DNA from: Carya illinoinensis
Lineage: Eukaryota > Streptophyta > Magnoliopsida > Fagales > Juglandaceae
NCBI RefSeq assembly: GCF_018687715.1
Contig: NC_056753.1
Span: forward strand, 27,343,445-27,407,444
DNA length: 64,000 nucleotides
Direction: 5' to 3'
The position numbers were made by a program, and so were the translations under genes. Below the pieces are notes generated by a model. That model did not search any database, was not told the origin of the DNA, and worked only from the letters and a program-made list of their open reading frames with translations. Positions 21,951 to 33,576 of this stretch are shown here, piece by piece (positions within the stretch are counted from its first letter, which is position 1; every line of letters starts with the position of its first letter).

Positions 21951-22842
21951 TTTGAACTGAGGCAAAAATTTGTTTCATCTTTCTTTTCTTTTTTATTTTA
22001 GGTGTTGCTACATCTACAAAGGAATTATACGAAAAAAATTCTACAAACTGACATAGTTTCATCTAATCTGTTAGATCTACTTTACAATAAAAGTAACTTT
22101 ATAATCTGATGAACCACATCAAGCAATGTTAGTTTGTGCGATTACTTTCATGTAATTCCTTTTTAGCTAGAGTATTTCTCTTTTTTTTTTTTCATTCTCA
22201 AAAAAGAAAAAAAAAAATTGCTAGCTTTGTGTGTCTTGAGCTTGTATGGAACTATTATTTTCAATGCAAGTCGAACACTATGCTACTTTTGGATGTTAAA
22301 ATGAGTTAAGTTGTGAATAGTAGTATTTGTAATTTTGTGGGTTTCATTGCGATGGGTTTGATTTTTTTAGGTTGAGAAGGATTTAACCTTTTAGGTTGAA
22401 ATGTATGGAGTAAGATTATATTTGTTTAACTTTTTTTGAAAAATTGAAAAAGTAATGGGTCCCACCAATAATTAGTTTGAGATGAGTTAACTTTGGTCTA
22501 ACAACCAAATATAAATTAGGTCATATTGACCGTTCCCTCTCTTTAATGGAAAATGCTGCATCCACCGATGATGCAGCACTATAAAAGTTACCGATTCATA
22601 TTTTATTTTTTACTTAATTGTTAAGAATGTGTTTTAAATTAATTCATGAAACTCTTTTTCAAATATTTAAAAGGATTTTTAAAAAATGCTTTAAAAAACA
22701 CACAAAATAAAAAAGTACATTTTGCATTATGGGTAGGCCAGATTGCTCGATAGGAATCCTCAATGCCCTAGCAAGACCCTTCTTTAATTAATATGCAAGA
22801 ATAGGCCAGTCATTTTGACAGTGGGCTTGTTGTGTACTATAG
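21951..22842. repeat. Cluster of MITE-like repeats
   Basis: Three units are visible. One, at 22010-22170, matches parts of 17290-17460 and 33180-33330. One, at 22270-22500 (TTGGATGTTAAAATGAGTTAAG .. TTAGTTTGAGATGAGTTAAC), is of a type I associate with Fagales genomes. One, at 22545-22740, starts with ATGCTGCATCCACC. No gene. Confidence 0.5.
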
Positions 22843-23871
22843 GTAATGATACCCTTATATCTTCGACCTACCCGTTTGCTATCATCTTTTTTCTCAGTGC
22901 TGCCTACCTTCTCTATCCAAGGCCTACCCATTTGCTACCATATTTTTTCTCAGTGCTGCCTTCGTTCTCTATCCAAGGTCTACCACATTGTTACGTCTTT
23001 GACCTTTCATTTTGGGGTTCTCTCTTTGTTAGGATTATTCCTGTGGCGAACAAAGGATAGGGCATATTAGGATGATCCCCAATGTGTTTGGTTGGATCTT
23101 TTCTAACATTGTTTAATTAATATAATATAAATATAAAGCTTCTACCATGCACTATGCCCTGACCAACATCTCAATCTCCTCCATTCTCTTCAATTTGCCA
23201 CAGTCTACCAATCTCTGAGCCTCAACTTGCAATGATTTGAAGTGAAGAAAATGGGATGAAAGTTAAAATTGAGAATGAAGGTAGCTAGTCTTGGAAGTGT
23301 TGTTTCTTGTTCATAAAATTCATGTGAAAGATGGATTAATAGAGCTCGACAGAGTGTCTGTCGTGTCAAGTTTATGACGGCACCATATCAAATAGGATAA
23401 CCTCGTATAACTGACATCTTTTATTTGTATATACATGTATGGTACACCGGTAATGATACCCTTACGTCTTCATCCTACCCATTCACTACCCATCTTTATT
23501 TTTTCTTATTTCTTTTTATTTTTATTTTTATTTGCAGTGCTACCTACCTTCTCTATCCAAGGTCTACCACATTTTTTCTCATTAGTCTACCTGTGTCAGA
23601 AGCTTTCAGTGAGATAATTAGCTTTATTCAAAAAATAATAATAATCCAAAAGCCCCCCATGGGAACTCTGTGTGTGTGTGCGTGTGAATTGAGCCCGCCC
23701 CTCTTCTTTCATTTTTGGTGGCCAGCCATCGTGCAACGTGCTAGTCAAGCTCACCCAACCCAAACCTATGATGTTTGGTGGTGTTGTGGTCCCAATACAT
23801 GTGGAAGGGTTGTCTCCTATACAAACATTGTAGTTGTTGCTGCACTTGATTTTGTATAATAAGTGCTTATT
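22843..23871 (+). repeat. Chimeric repeat unit U, copies 1 and 2
   Basis: The unit contains TAATGATACCCTTAC(A/G)TCTTC, TACCTTCTCTATCCAAGG and a middle part with CCCCAATGTGTTTGGTTG. The start is present twice (22843-23060 and 23447-23620), and the first has an internal ~50-bp tandem duplication of the CAGTGCTGCC.. block. The same unit recurs at 35577-35980 (+) and, inverted, at 36657-37270. The second copy runs into a peroxidase exon fragment. It looks like a transposon that carries gene pieces, but no termini were recognised here. Confidence 0.6.
23750..23860 (+). pseudogene. Class III peroxidase exon fragment
   Basis: The frame includes CGRVVSYTNIVVVAALDFV. This corresponds to the peroxidase helix CPGVVSCADILALAARDSV, with Cys to Tyr and Ala-Asp to Thr-Asn changes. 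A stop follows directly, and the splice donor seen in the better copy (35983) is changed. It is a relative of the pseudogene at 35920-36655. Confidence 0.6.
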
Positions 23872-25100
23872 GTAGGCTGTAATATTTATATATGATTAAT
23901 TCTACACTTAATCCCAGACTTTCGCCCACACCACACACCGCCCACGTGGCTTTTAATTTTTTTTTTCTGTGTACAATAAATTTATTTTATCTCTTTTCAG
24001 ATTTAGTTTCCGTGTGCCCCTGTCCCATCCCCGTCTCAAGAGTGGGTTTCACTTTCACTTTCAGTTTTCACGCCTCCATCCCTCCAAGTTAACCCCCATG
24101 AAGAAAGGTTCTACAAATAGGTACTGTGCGAAGAAGGGCTCCCGGAGAAGGTACCTGCTGAAAGCATTTCTTCATGTCGAAATCTGTCGTCTGCCCAGTG
24201 TTTAAAGGCGTCTACAAGGTAACCCATTTTGGGTTCTGCAACTATGGTATGGATTTATGGATGTGGTGATAGTTGATAGTTTGGGTTCTGCAACTATGTT
24301 TTTCTTCCATGGAAAAAATTTTACTTTTCAAGTTATTGTCAATTTTAGAAATAAATTTATCAAAAAACTGACTTGAGAATCTTGCAATATTTGTGTTTCA
24401 CTAATAAAAAGGAAGATTTTGCATGGTAGTTTGGAGGTTAGAACGGATGTCAATTGTTTGTTGATGGTTTTGTTGGTAGCATAGGAAACTCAGCTATTGC
24501 CTTGGTTTAATCTATTAAAATTAGCATGGGGTTATGTAAAGATTGGGTAATTTGTTTGTCCTCGCGTGGAGAACAGTTTGGATCCTGTATTGTTGGAAGT
24601 TAATGTAGTTCAATGCTTCAACAGATGAGACTTTGCTCTCCTTTTTAGATCTATTAGTCTTATTTTTTTTTCTTGTTCACTTTATCCCAAAGATTTAATT
24701 GTATTAAAAGGGGAGCACATGTCCTTTTCATTATGGATCCGTATGAAGACCAATTTAGAAATTTTTATAGTTAAAGCTAGACTTCAAATATAGAAACGAA
24801 TCCTTTTTTTTTTTTTTTTCAAATGTTGATGGCTAGATCATTATTTGGTAAAATATTTGCAGAATTTGATGTTTAAAACTTGAGAGACAAGAGACGATTG
24901 TTTCTTAATTAATTCACCCAAGGGATTGTACGTCTCATTCTCAATAACATGATGGACAAAGAAGAAGATAAAAGCAAAGCCAAGCCTTCTACACCAATTC
25001 CACCAACTTAGGCATGATACATTGGTCATTCAACAAAAGAAGGTGTCTCGATTTCAACTAGTTACTGTAATTTATCTTTTTTTTTTTTTTTTTGTGAATT
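23872..25100. other. Low-complexity stretch with one possible exon
   Basis: A frame at 24098-24204 encodes a basic peptide (KKGSTNRYCAKKGSRRRYL) and is followed by GGTAACC that could be a splice donor. It could be the first exon of the remnant at 25107-25670, but nothing proves it. The rest is T-rich and non-coding. Confidence 0.25.
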
Positions 25101-25106
25101 GTAGGG

Positions 25107-25670
25107 ATATTATGGTCCAAGAAATGCCTATTGCCCGCCATTTATCATGCATCCAAATGTATATATTAATTCATATACATACGCATGGGGTAGCCAAGTA
25201 TGTTGGTTTCTGAACTTTCAATTTTTTCCCGATGTGTTAATTGTTACGTATTATAATTTTGTTCCTGATTGCAATCCCCACCAATGCCACCATTTCCAAC
25301 AACGTTTATCTACCCTCCGTCGAGTAATGCCGAGGAGTTAGGTTGTGTTGAACAAACGGGCCAAGTACGTACATAGCTTTCTAAACTTTCAAATAATTTT
25401 TCCTTAAGTTGTCTATTACCCGTTCTAACATTGTGTCTGATTACAACCGCCACCAATGCCACCGCCTCTAATAACGTTCATCTATCCTCCGTCGAGTAGT
25501 GCGGAAGAGTCGAGACAAGTAGGAAATTTTCTAACCTTGTAGTTTTCTTCCTTACGTGCATTGTTACATATTCTAATATTATAATGTTACATATTATAAC
25601 ATTGTTACAATTTGTCATATTAGGTTGGAACTTATATGGTTATTTGGTACAATTCAGGTGAATTGTAATA
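25107..25670 (+). pseudogene. Spliced gene remnant with tandem Pro-rich exons
   Basis: Exon a (25107-25198) encodes GYYGPRNAYCPPFIM and ends in a clear donor (CCAA|GTATG) after a TTGTAG acceptor. Two further coding blocks, 25277-25369 and 25443-25517, encode near-copies of the same peptide: (P)PMPP(F/P)..TFIYPPSS(N/S)AEE. Each is followed by a donor-like GTACG or GTAGG. The intervening introns resemble each other (CTAACATTG..TGATT). A last block after CATATTAG (25623) could be the end exon. The two inner acceptors read CAA instead of CAG, so splicing is probably lost. The protein family was not recognised. Confidence 0.4.
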
Positions 25671-27697
25671 AGGTTCTAAATGAGGTGAATATCAAGCAAT
25701 ATCCAGTAACCATCTATTTTACATACCAAAAGTTTACAACCAAATATAGTCAAAATACATTCGGTCATGTTCAAAATACAAAGCGTCATGTTAAATCCCA
25801 ACTATCCATTTACAACTAACTTCCACCAAATACATTTATGGTCCAAGCCAACCACAAATTATTACAATCGATAACACCCAATACATACACAAAAAGATGT
25901 GTGCACATCTATTCTCTACGATCTGCTTCCCAAGTTTCTCCTCTTGCTTGTAAAGAACATTCTCTTTTTCACCTAGTTTATCTTCTTTTTTTTTTGAACT
26001 TCATACTCGCACAACAATACATCGTCCTCCCTTTTCCTCACTGCATTCTCTCTTGAGCGAATTTTATTCTCTACTAGTTGAAGTATATCTGCTCATATGA
26101 AGAATTGGCACTTTGCTTCTCCTTGTAGTACAAAAAGGTATATTTGACAGATGTAAGTAAAGTATAACTGGTTGGAGTGTAATACAAAACTTATTCAGAA
26201 TGTCGATGTTTTACCGTGTTGTACTTCAGGCATGCGTAAAATTTTCTTCCGAGATTTTTGTTAGTTTGGGAGGTCTTTAATGGGGCTTTCAAGCCACACC
26301 AACATGTTGGTGATTCCAAAAAATCATCAACTACACATGATGATGCGCTCGATGTCATAGCTTATCCAACTCAAACAGTCAGAAAAATGTTAAAGCAGTT
26401 CATCCATGTTAGTAGAAGTGACCATAATGTGATGTTCCAACAAGCTATGTAAATGTGTTGTTAAATGACTGAAAAAATTATATGTGGTTTTGACTCATGC
26501 ATATAACTGCCATAATTTGGGGCATTTTGAAATGGTACATAATGAATCCAATTATGACACTACTACGATGCAATTTGATCTGTTTCGTGTTAGATACAAA
26601 TAATTGAACTTTTAGTAAATCAATTTGTGGGGACTTGAAGCTAAAGCATGAAGATGATGCTTGTTCAGTACTGACCCATAATCAAAACTGATTCCCAGTG
26701 GGGGGAAAAAGTGACAGAAAAATACCAATGGGGTAAGCCATATATAAAGATCGTAGCTTGTAGCACCCAAAAAACAACCAAATATTAAACTTTTTTCATA
26801 TACATGATGATCACTTGCCACTTTTGGAAGTACAAAAAACAACCAAATATTTCTTGTTAAAACATCGGAGTTTTGACTTTAGAAAATATAGTACAGAAAA
26901 TTAAAGGAATGAAGCTTCTGCAAGCTATTGATGGGGTGACTTTTTATAAACCAAGGCATGCATGATGCAGGGGTAAAATACAAGAGCAACTATAGACAAC
27001 ATTTTCAACAACAATACCACACTTTTGAACACCAAAATCTAACTTTCAACAGTTAATTCAACAACCTCAAAAACCATTTAACCATATCAATGTCCGAGCA
27101 TCAATAATCTAAAAACAAACTTCCAACATTACTAATCAAAGTCGGGTAAAATCCAAGAGCAACTATAGACAACATTTTCAACAGCAATACCATACTTTTC
27201 AACACAACATTTTCAAGCACACCCGATTTAGAATCCACCATAACTGTCCATGAGGCCTCCCTCTTAGTTTTCAAAGGTTCAATATCACAGTAGGATCTTT
27301 CATAGATCAATCATAATTCAAAAATAGCCTCTTGGCCATATTTTATTGAGCATCTTGGTCAAAGAGACAAAGTAGGGCAGCCTTAGGCATCAAAATTAAT
27401 CACATTTCCATTGAATGAAAAAACCAAATTGTAGTTCAGCAGCAAAGCTAACTTCCTTATTTCATTTACAATCAATCTATAAACTTCACAGCTTAAAACA
27501 TTTGCACAACAGTATAAATTTGAAAAAATGTTCCATTCTTTTTTCTTTCCCCAGTTCCACAAGGAAATTAAGGAAGCTTCGTTCATTAAATCTATAGTAA
27601 TTATATATTAAAAAAAAATATAGTAATTACCCAATGTAACAAAGTATTGAAGGTAATGATAGTTATAGCATCAATACATATTTATAGCATCAATAAC

Positions 27698-27700
<3 letters not shown>
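25671..27700. other. Non-coding stretch with a 62-bp direct repeat
   Basis: No gene is visible. A direct repeat of ~62 bases at 26973-27035 and 27144-27205 shares AAGAGCAACTATAGACAACA and lies 171 bases apart. Frames at 26258-26452 and elsewhere have no family features. Confidence 0.4.

Positions 27701-27739
<39 letters not shown>
27701..27739. repeat. Poly(A) tract, 39 bases
   Basis: Thirty-nine uninterrupted A. It could be a retroposon tail on the + strand, but no 5' end or target duplication was recognised. Confidence 0.95.
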
Positions 27740-27741
<2 letters not shown>

Positions 27742-27962
27742 ATTCCAAAATTCATATTCCAGATGCCCCCAGTCCCACCCACGAGAACAAAAATACATAA
27801 CAAACCTAACAGAAATCCAACACAAATCTAACACAAATCCAGAGTACAAAAGGGCCTCTCTTACCGCCGTGGAGTGGAGTGGAAGATATTGCACCAACAG
27901 GGTTTTCTGCAGCGATTCAGAAGTGAGAGGAGCTCTCTATGATTTTTCTCAGCAACTCGGAT

Positions 27963-28385
27963 GGGTTTAGGGGGGTAGACGACTCGAATGGGTTTCGGAG
28001 GAGAGGAGGATAATGGGTTTTGGAAGAGAAAAACGAAGGCGACTCCAAATGGGTTTCGGAGGAGAGGAGGAGAATGGGTTTCGGAATAGAGGAACGTACC
28101 TGACTTGAATGGGGATGGAGGAGGAGAATGGGTCTAAACTGCAAGTATGGGTTTCGGAAGAGAGGAACGAAGGCGTGTGGAATAGGTCTCAGGCACGAAA
28201 TCGTGTTGGGGGATGGAGGAAGAGAATGGGTCAGGTTTCGGAAGAGAGGAAACAGGAATGGGTCTCAGGCACGAAATCGTGTTGGGCGGAGGGGGATGGA
28301 GGAGGAGAGTGGGTCTGGTTTCGGAAGAGAGGAAATAGGAATGGGTCTCAGGCACGAAATCGTGTTGGGGGGAGGGGGATGGGTT
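27963..28385. repeat. GC-rich minisatellite
   Basis: Degenerate units of roughly 80 bases repeat GGTTTCGGAAGAGAGGAA and GTCTCAGGCACGAAATCGTG; the latter starts at about 28186, 28263 and 28348. The left part has shorter, less regular units of GGGTTTCGGAGGAGAGGAG. Open frames run through on both strands because the unit lacks stops, which is not evidence of a gene. Confidence 0.8.
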
Positions 28386-28549
28386 TTGAGCCGGCTTAAG
28401 TGAGGAACCGTGACATGGCGGTCAGACCAGGTTCGCCATGACACGATGTGTGGTGTATGCAGAAGGACCGGCTTAAGCCCAGACTTTCTCTTTATATATA
28501 CATGCCAGCATAAGCGAGGCTTTAAGGTAGAAAAAATTAAGGAAAATAA

Positions 28550-28745
28550 CATTGACCAACAATATTACAGTAGTTGTGTTGCCACCATGCATTTGTGTTC
28601 GATCGATGCATGTGTTCGCATGAGTGCTACTAATTAGGCAAACTGATAAACTTGGCCCAATGATGCAACCTTGCAATAAAGTTATAGAAGACTGTTTATT
28701 AAAACCGATAGCTGATATATAGCACATGATGATCATCAGATAAAT
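28550..28745. repeat. Copy of the sequence flanking the CACTA terminus of copy B
   Basis: This aligns with 53095-53264. Shared words include TTGTGTTGCCACCAT, TGCAACCTTGCAATAAAGTT and AGCACAT(G/C)AT. Copy B changes to the CACTA terminus after ATCA, whereas this copy continues. It is therefore a candidate empty site for that transposon. Confidence 0.6.
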
Positions 28746-29747
28746 AAGACCAGTTTTGCTAGTGATCTGTTAATTAATGAAGGCTTTCAAAATGATATCG
28801 GCGCCCCATGCATCTTGATTTCTTTTCCAAACTATGACTTTCAGAATAATTAATTAACCGTGGCTTCTACAAATTATATATATATTTGCTCCTTTTGTAG
28901 AAATATTAATTAACTAATTTGGCAACAAAATTCTTGAAAAAAAAAAAAATCGAAGACACGTTGGCCGAAATTCTTGAAAGAAAAAGTATTTAATTCAGAT
29001 GAGAGCTAGGGAGGTATAAACCAAAAAGACAATACTACGTACGTATAACGTACTCTTTGAAAGAAAACTAATCAACATCAGTAGTACCCCTAGCATGATC
29101 AGAAGAAGATAGTATCCCTCTTGATCATGTGAAGATGATCATTCAAATGGGTGGAATTGGTATTCGCTTTGCGGTCACCTAGAGCATTGAAATTAAAGAA
29201 GAAGTCGAAGTTCAAGGAAGCACGTACGTACGATCGAGTCATAAGCTAGCCTTTTCTCCCTAGCTAGCTACGTAATCGAAAGAGAGAAGTCTTTTAGATA
29301 TGCTGAATCGAAAATACATGCATGAGTAATTCTACTCTTAGACCGGTCTAGATGCATACATCACACACTAATAATGTGACAAACCGGTTTATTTGAAAAC
29401 AGTCTAATGCTTGAGAATCAAGTTCCCTCTCCACCCTCCCGGCCCTCTCTCCTTCTTTGCTCTTCCCCCTCCTTGCCAAATCGTTCTTCTCCCTCCCTCC
29501 TCCTTTGCTCTCCCCCCTCACTGCCGAATCCTTCTTATCCCCCCTCCCTCTGCATGATAACATTCTCAGTTTCTCATATACTTAAAAATCTAGAGGAAAT
29601 AAAACAACAAAAAATTTTGGATCTTGGAGACACTGCATAAGACTGCAATATCAGAAAGCAACAAATTTCAATAAACAAGCAATATCAAGTCAAAAATGTT
29701 GATTTCTCTCTATTGAAGTTGCCTCACGGCTCAGTGGAAGCTTTTCT

Positions 29748-29800
<53 letters not shown>

Positions 29801-30255
29801 CAACACTGTCGTGGAACTTCTTTTTCAGAGTTAGGAGTTGCTACCTAACCCATCATCAACTCTATTGAAGTTGTTATCTAACCCATCATTTCCATTATCC
29901 TTTTGAGTAATGCTACTTACATTCGTAGAATATGTAAATATCACGCAATTATTTTAAAAAAGAGTATGGTCCATAATTAAAAAATTAATTTTTTTCATGT
30001 GAATCCTGTATTAATTCACTTTTTTTAAAAAAACTGCACGATACTTATACAATCACGATTACAAATATCATTTCTTTATTTTTTTTTTTTCACTCAAGTT
30101 CTGCACTGCAGTACTATTCCTGTGCATTGCATTTGCAGAGTCTCCCTAGCTAGCCGTCGAATTATCCTTTTCTCCCTAGCTAGCTACGTAATCAAAAGAG
30201 AAAAGTCTTTTAGATCATATGCTGAATCGAAAATACATATACATAGAGACAATTT
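28746..30255. other. Intergenic stretch with MITE and duplicated block
   Basis: No gene is visible. It holds an ~80-bp block at 29244-29325 (TTCTCCCTAGCTAGCTACG .. GAATCGAAAATACATG) repeated at 30160-30240, a pyrimidine-rich tract (29420-29550), a run of 47 T (29750-29796) and a MITE of the 10334 type at 29905-30075. Confidence 0.5.
29750..29796. repeat. Poly(T) tract, 47 bases
   Basis: Forty-seven uninterrupted T, possibly the tail of a minus-strand retroposon. No borders were recognised. Confidence 0.95.
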
Positions 30256-30436
30256 TAGGCCGTGTTCTGGAATATTGATAGTCCCGTGCTCTTTAAACCA
30301 TGCACGCACAAATTAAAACAAATCAAACAACGTCTATATATATATATGCATCCCAACAACACCATAAATGAGCACGGACGTCGCTTACATGACTAATTAC
30401 CCAACACCAGTTTATTTGTAATTAATTGGTCTCGAA
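30256..30436 (+). promoter_or_regulatory. Headless third copy of the TIR upstream region
   Basis: The sequence aligns with the last ~180 bases before TIR-A and TIR-B: GGCCGTGTTCTGGAA, ACAAATCAAACAAC, CAACACCATAAATGA, and TTAATTGGTCTCGA. Homology stops at 30436, about 4 bases before the position of the start codon, and unrelated sequence follows. No TIR coding sequence is found downstream, where a LINE lies from 30585. It is a promoter remnant without its gene. Confidence 0.7.
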
Positions 30437-30627
30437 ATCCTGTATTTTGGTTTCGATTTTCTCTCGCAGAATTAATGCGTACGTGATATTTTTTTGGGGT
30501 ATTTATTCTGGATATTCTCCCACCCCCTATTCATATTGTACTGTTTAATTTCAAATTCGAGGCCATTCACGCATAATAGGTTAGATACCTTTTCTTTCTT
30601 TCTTTTTTAAATCAACATCAAGCCATT

Positions 30628-31016
30628 TTATTCATTGAGTAGGATCCATAAAAGCTTATCCTTAATTACATAGTTTAGAATACAATCTAGTCCCTCATCA
30701 AACCATTTCTTCTTGTCTTCATGAAGAATTGCATATTTTGCAAATTTGTGAGCAATCGTGTTAACTTCTCTAAACACAGATTGAGCATTCCAGGATGCAT
30801 GAAAGTAAAGGATCTTCCTAATGTCTTCATAAGTTGTCCATTCCAAGCCCAACACTCATCACTTCTAGATACAGCTTTGACCACAGCTTGTGCATCACCC
30901 TCAAACACCACATTTGTGAAACCAAGATCTGCACACACCTCCATCGCCCCTCTAAGTGCTAAGGATTCTGCTATATTAGAGTCTATAAAATGATCCAACC
31001 TTGCACAGTGGGACAT
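30628..31016 (-). pseudogene. LINE RNase H domain
   Basis: The frames contain ESLALRGAMEVCADLGF (with the catalytic Glu) and VVFEGDAQAVVKAVSR (with a catalytic Asp), as in the RNase H of plant LINEs (RVT_3). The C-terminal part changes frame at about 30690-30850, so one frameshift is needed to join the two pieces. Confidence 0.7.
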
Positions 31017-31339
31017 TAGAATATCCCCTTAAGAGTCCCTAGCTATAATCCCAATCACACTTCTTTCAATTTTTAAATTCATAGTTGCATCACAATTAAT
31101 CTTAACTACATGCTCTTCCGGTTTTTGCCATCTGCTAGTGCTTCTTTAAGTTCTTTGTGTCATATGCTCTTCTGAGTTTCTAACTTATGCATTCTTAAAA
31201 TCTTCTAATCCTTGTTGGGTAGCAGAAAATAATTGTTGGGGCCTTCAAATTTATTCTCAAAGATAAAAGCATTTCGCCTATACCAAATTCTCTTCATTAC
31301 AACAACCACCAGATCCAATTGATCAAGTTGCAGGCTTCC

Positions 31340-31603
31340 CTACAATTTCTTCCACAGCTCTAAGAAATCTCCAAAGCATTTGGACCATTTATGCACAAGA
31401 CTTTGGTGTTCAGACCACACATCTGCTGCTGTTGGGCAATTCCAAAGGGCATGACAAACTATCTCTTCCTCGAGCTCACATATAGGGCACAAATGTGATT
31501 CAAAAATCTTTTTCTTCATCAAATTCCATCTAGTAGGAAGAATTTCATGATAGGCTTTCCAGATAAACACTTTTGCTCTACTAGGAACCTGTGGACTCCA
31601 CAC
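31340..31603 (-). pseudogene. LINE zf-RVT zinc-binding domain
   Basis: The frame reads WSPQVPSRAKVFIWKAYHEI and then CPIC .. CHALWNCP, the CxxC..HxxxxC arrangement of the reverse transcriptase zinc-binding domain. It lies between the polymerase and RNase H, as expected for plant non-LTR elements. Confidence 0.75.
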
Positions 31604-32126
31604 TTTGTTCCAACAATTCTCTTCATCTGATGAAACTGAAGCTTCATCCCTCTATGGTCTTTTTGTCGAGTGAGATAAATTATAGGCACTTTTAACTGAA
31701 AACAAATCATTCTTAGTAAAGCCCCAGATCAACTTGTCCTCTACTCCCATCTTATTTATATGAATGCTATAAATGGCTTCTACTTCCATTTGTGTGAAAA
31801 TCTCATTAATAACAGATTTGTTCCAACAGCCCCTATCTTCTTGTATTAACTCTTCTACTCTTACTTCACTATCTAATCTATTAACAAGTGATTGTATTAT
31901 GTAGGTTGATGGAATAGAGATCTATCTATCCTTCCAAATTTTTATCTTCCTCCCATTACCTACCCTCCAGAGTGATTCCATTTTTCAATAGGTCAATAGC
32001 AGACTGAATGCTCCTCCATATATGAGATGCCCCATACCCAATCTTGGATTCCAACAATTTTGAGGATCTGTAGTATTTTTCTAGCATTATCTGAGCTACC
32101 ATTGGGGATGGATTATAGAGAAGTCT

Positions 32127-32716
32127 TCAGGCTTGTTTAGCTAACATAACCTTATTGAAACATTCTAGATCTCTAAACAAACCCCTTTTTTGTTTTGCAG
32201 CTTCCATGTTGTACCAACTCCTCCACTGGATCTTGTCTTCATTTTGCTTATGGTCCCACCAGAATTTTCTCGTCATTGCTGATATTTCTTTGCAAAGCTT
32301 CATTGGCAACATAAATACACTTATTGTAAATGTTGGAATAGTCTGAATGACAGCTTTTAATAGTGCCTCTTCCCTGCCTATGACAGAAACTTGTTCTTCC
32401 AACTGTTGATTATGTGCCATACTTTTTCTTTGATACCTCTAAACATAATATACTTGGATCTTCCCACAAAAGTAGGTAACCCCAAGCATTTCCCATAGAT
32501 ATTACTTGGATTCACCTCGGCTTCTTCTATAATCATGTCCTTTGCTCTTTGTGTGGTGTCGGAACTAAAGACAATGGATGTTTTTTGTTTATTCAGACAT
32601 TGACCTAAGGCTGCATCATATATCTCCAGTAGTTTTCGAATATTTCTCCACTCTTGCATAGAGGCACTACAAAATAGAACACATTTATTGGCGAAAAGTA
32701 AATGACCGACCCTCAT
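32127..32716 (-). pseudogene. LINE reverse transcriptase C-terminal part
   Basis: Two overlapping frames cover the thumb of a non-LTR reverse transcriptase. GHLLFANKCVLFC stands at the polymerase box, where FADD is expected, so both catalytic Asp residues are gone (FANK). LNKQKTSIVFSS and CLGLPTFVGRSK follow, then AVIQTIPTFTISVF and the FWWDHKQNEDKIQW box. A frame change joins the two pieces at about 32400. Confidence 0.75.
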
Positions 32717-33110
32717 TCCCCCCTCACTACAACAACACCTTTGGTCTTTCCCTTCTTGTTTGAATCTTCCAAAAGAGCACTATGACCTTATGCACAAATG
32801 ATGAACAAGTAAGGGGAAAGTGGATCCCTTTGTCTGATGCCCCTAGAAAGAAAAATTTTCTTTCCTGGTTGATTATTCACAAGGCCAGCATGGTGAACAG
32901 TTTCTACATGTTCCATCACCATCCTTAACCATCTATCAGTAAACCCCAACTTTCTCATAATAGCTTCTAAATAAGTCCACTCATTTTTAAGCCTTGGTCA
33001 TATCCAACTTCAATGCCATACTCCTATGTTTCCCTTTCTGTCGAGTTCTCGTTGAATGGCTAAGAAAACTTTTTGATCGCGCATAACTTTCTTTAAAGAA
33101 ATCATCCCAG

Positions 33111-33576
33111 TGTAAAGAAGAATTTAGCCACTGAGATATATGAACATATATAATATGTATAATATGAGAAGTGCTGCATACATAAATTTTTTTTTATAAA
33201 AATAAACTCATAAATTAACATGTTTCATATAATCTATTAAATGAATTTTATAATAAAAGTAACTTTACAATTTAATATACCGCATCAAATTACGTTAGTT
33301 TGTGAAAGTTAATTTACTTTCATGTAATTCTTTTATGACTAAATTATATATATATATATTTATATATATGTGGTGATTAGATTTAGTTTTTAAGAGAAAT
33401 TAATTTTTTTTACAAATCTAATTTTTATTGATTAAATACACGACATTACATGATAATTAAGTAGAGTGATCAGTACTTACTTAATAACTCAGTCTGCAAG
33501 TGATCATGTAAGGCCTAATATATATATATATATATATAACTACTAGTACTGTCTAATACAAATGTTACAACAGACT
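33111..33576. repeat. AT-rich stretch with repeat of the 17290 type
   Basis: 33170-33490 aligns with 17286-17600. The rest has TA dinucleotide tracts (33345-33370 and 33520-33540). No gene. Confidence 0.6.

Larger units (their letters stand above)
30585..33110 (-). mobile_element. 5'-truncated LINE (L1-like), minus strand
   Basis: On the minus strand the order is reverse transcriptase C-terminal half, zinc-binding domain (zf-RVT) and RNase H, the plant L1-like layout. The 3' end is near 30585-30610, where the minus strand has an A-rich AAAAAAGAAAGAAAG tail. The 5' end fades at about 33110, in the palm region of the reverse transcriptase, with many stops. The endonuclease and ORF1 are missing. 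No target duplication was found. Confidence 0.8.

Noticed and set aside
28109..28552. Several overlapping frames near 28.1-28.5 kb
   Set aside because: They read through minisatellite units and mirror one another on both strands.
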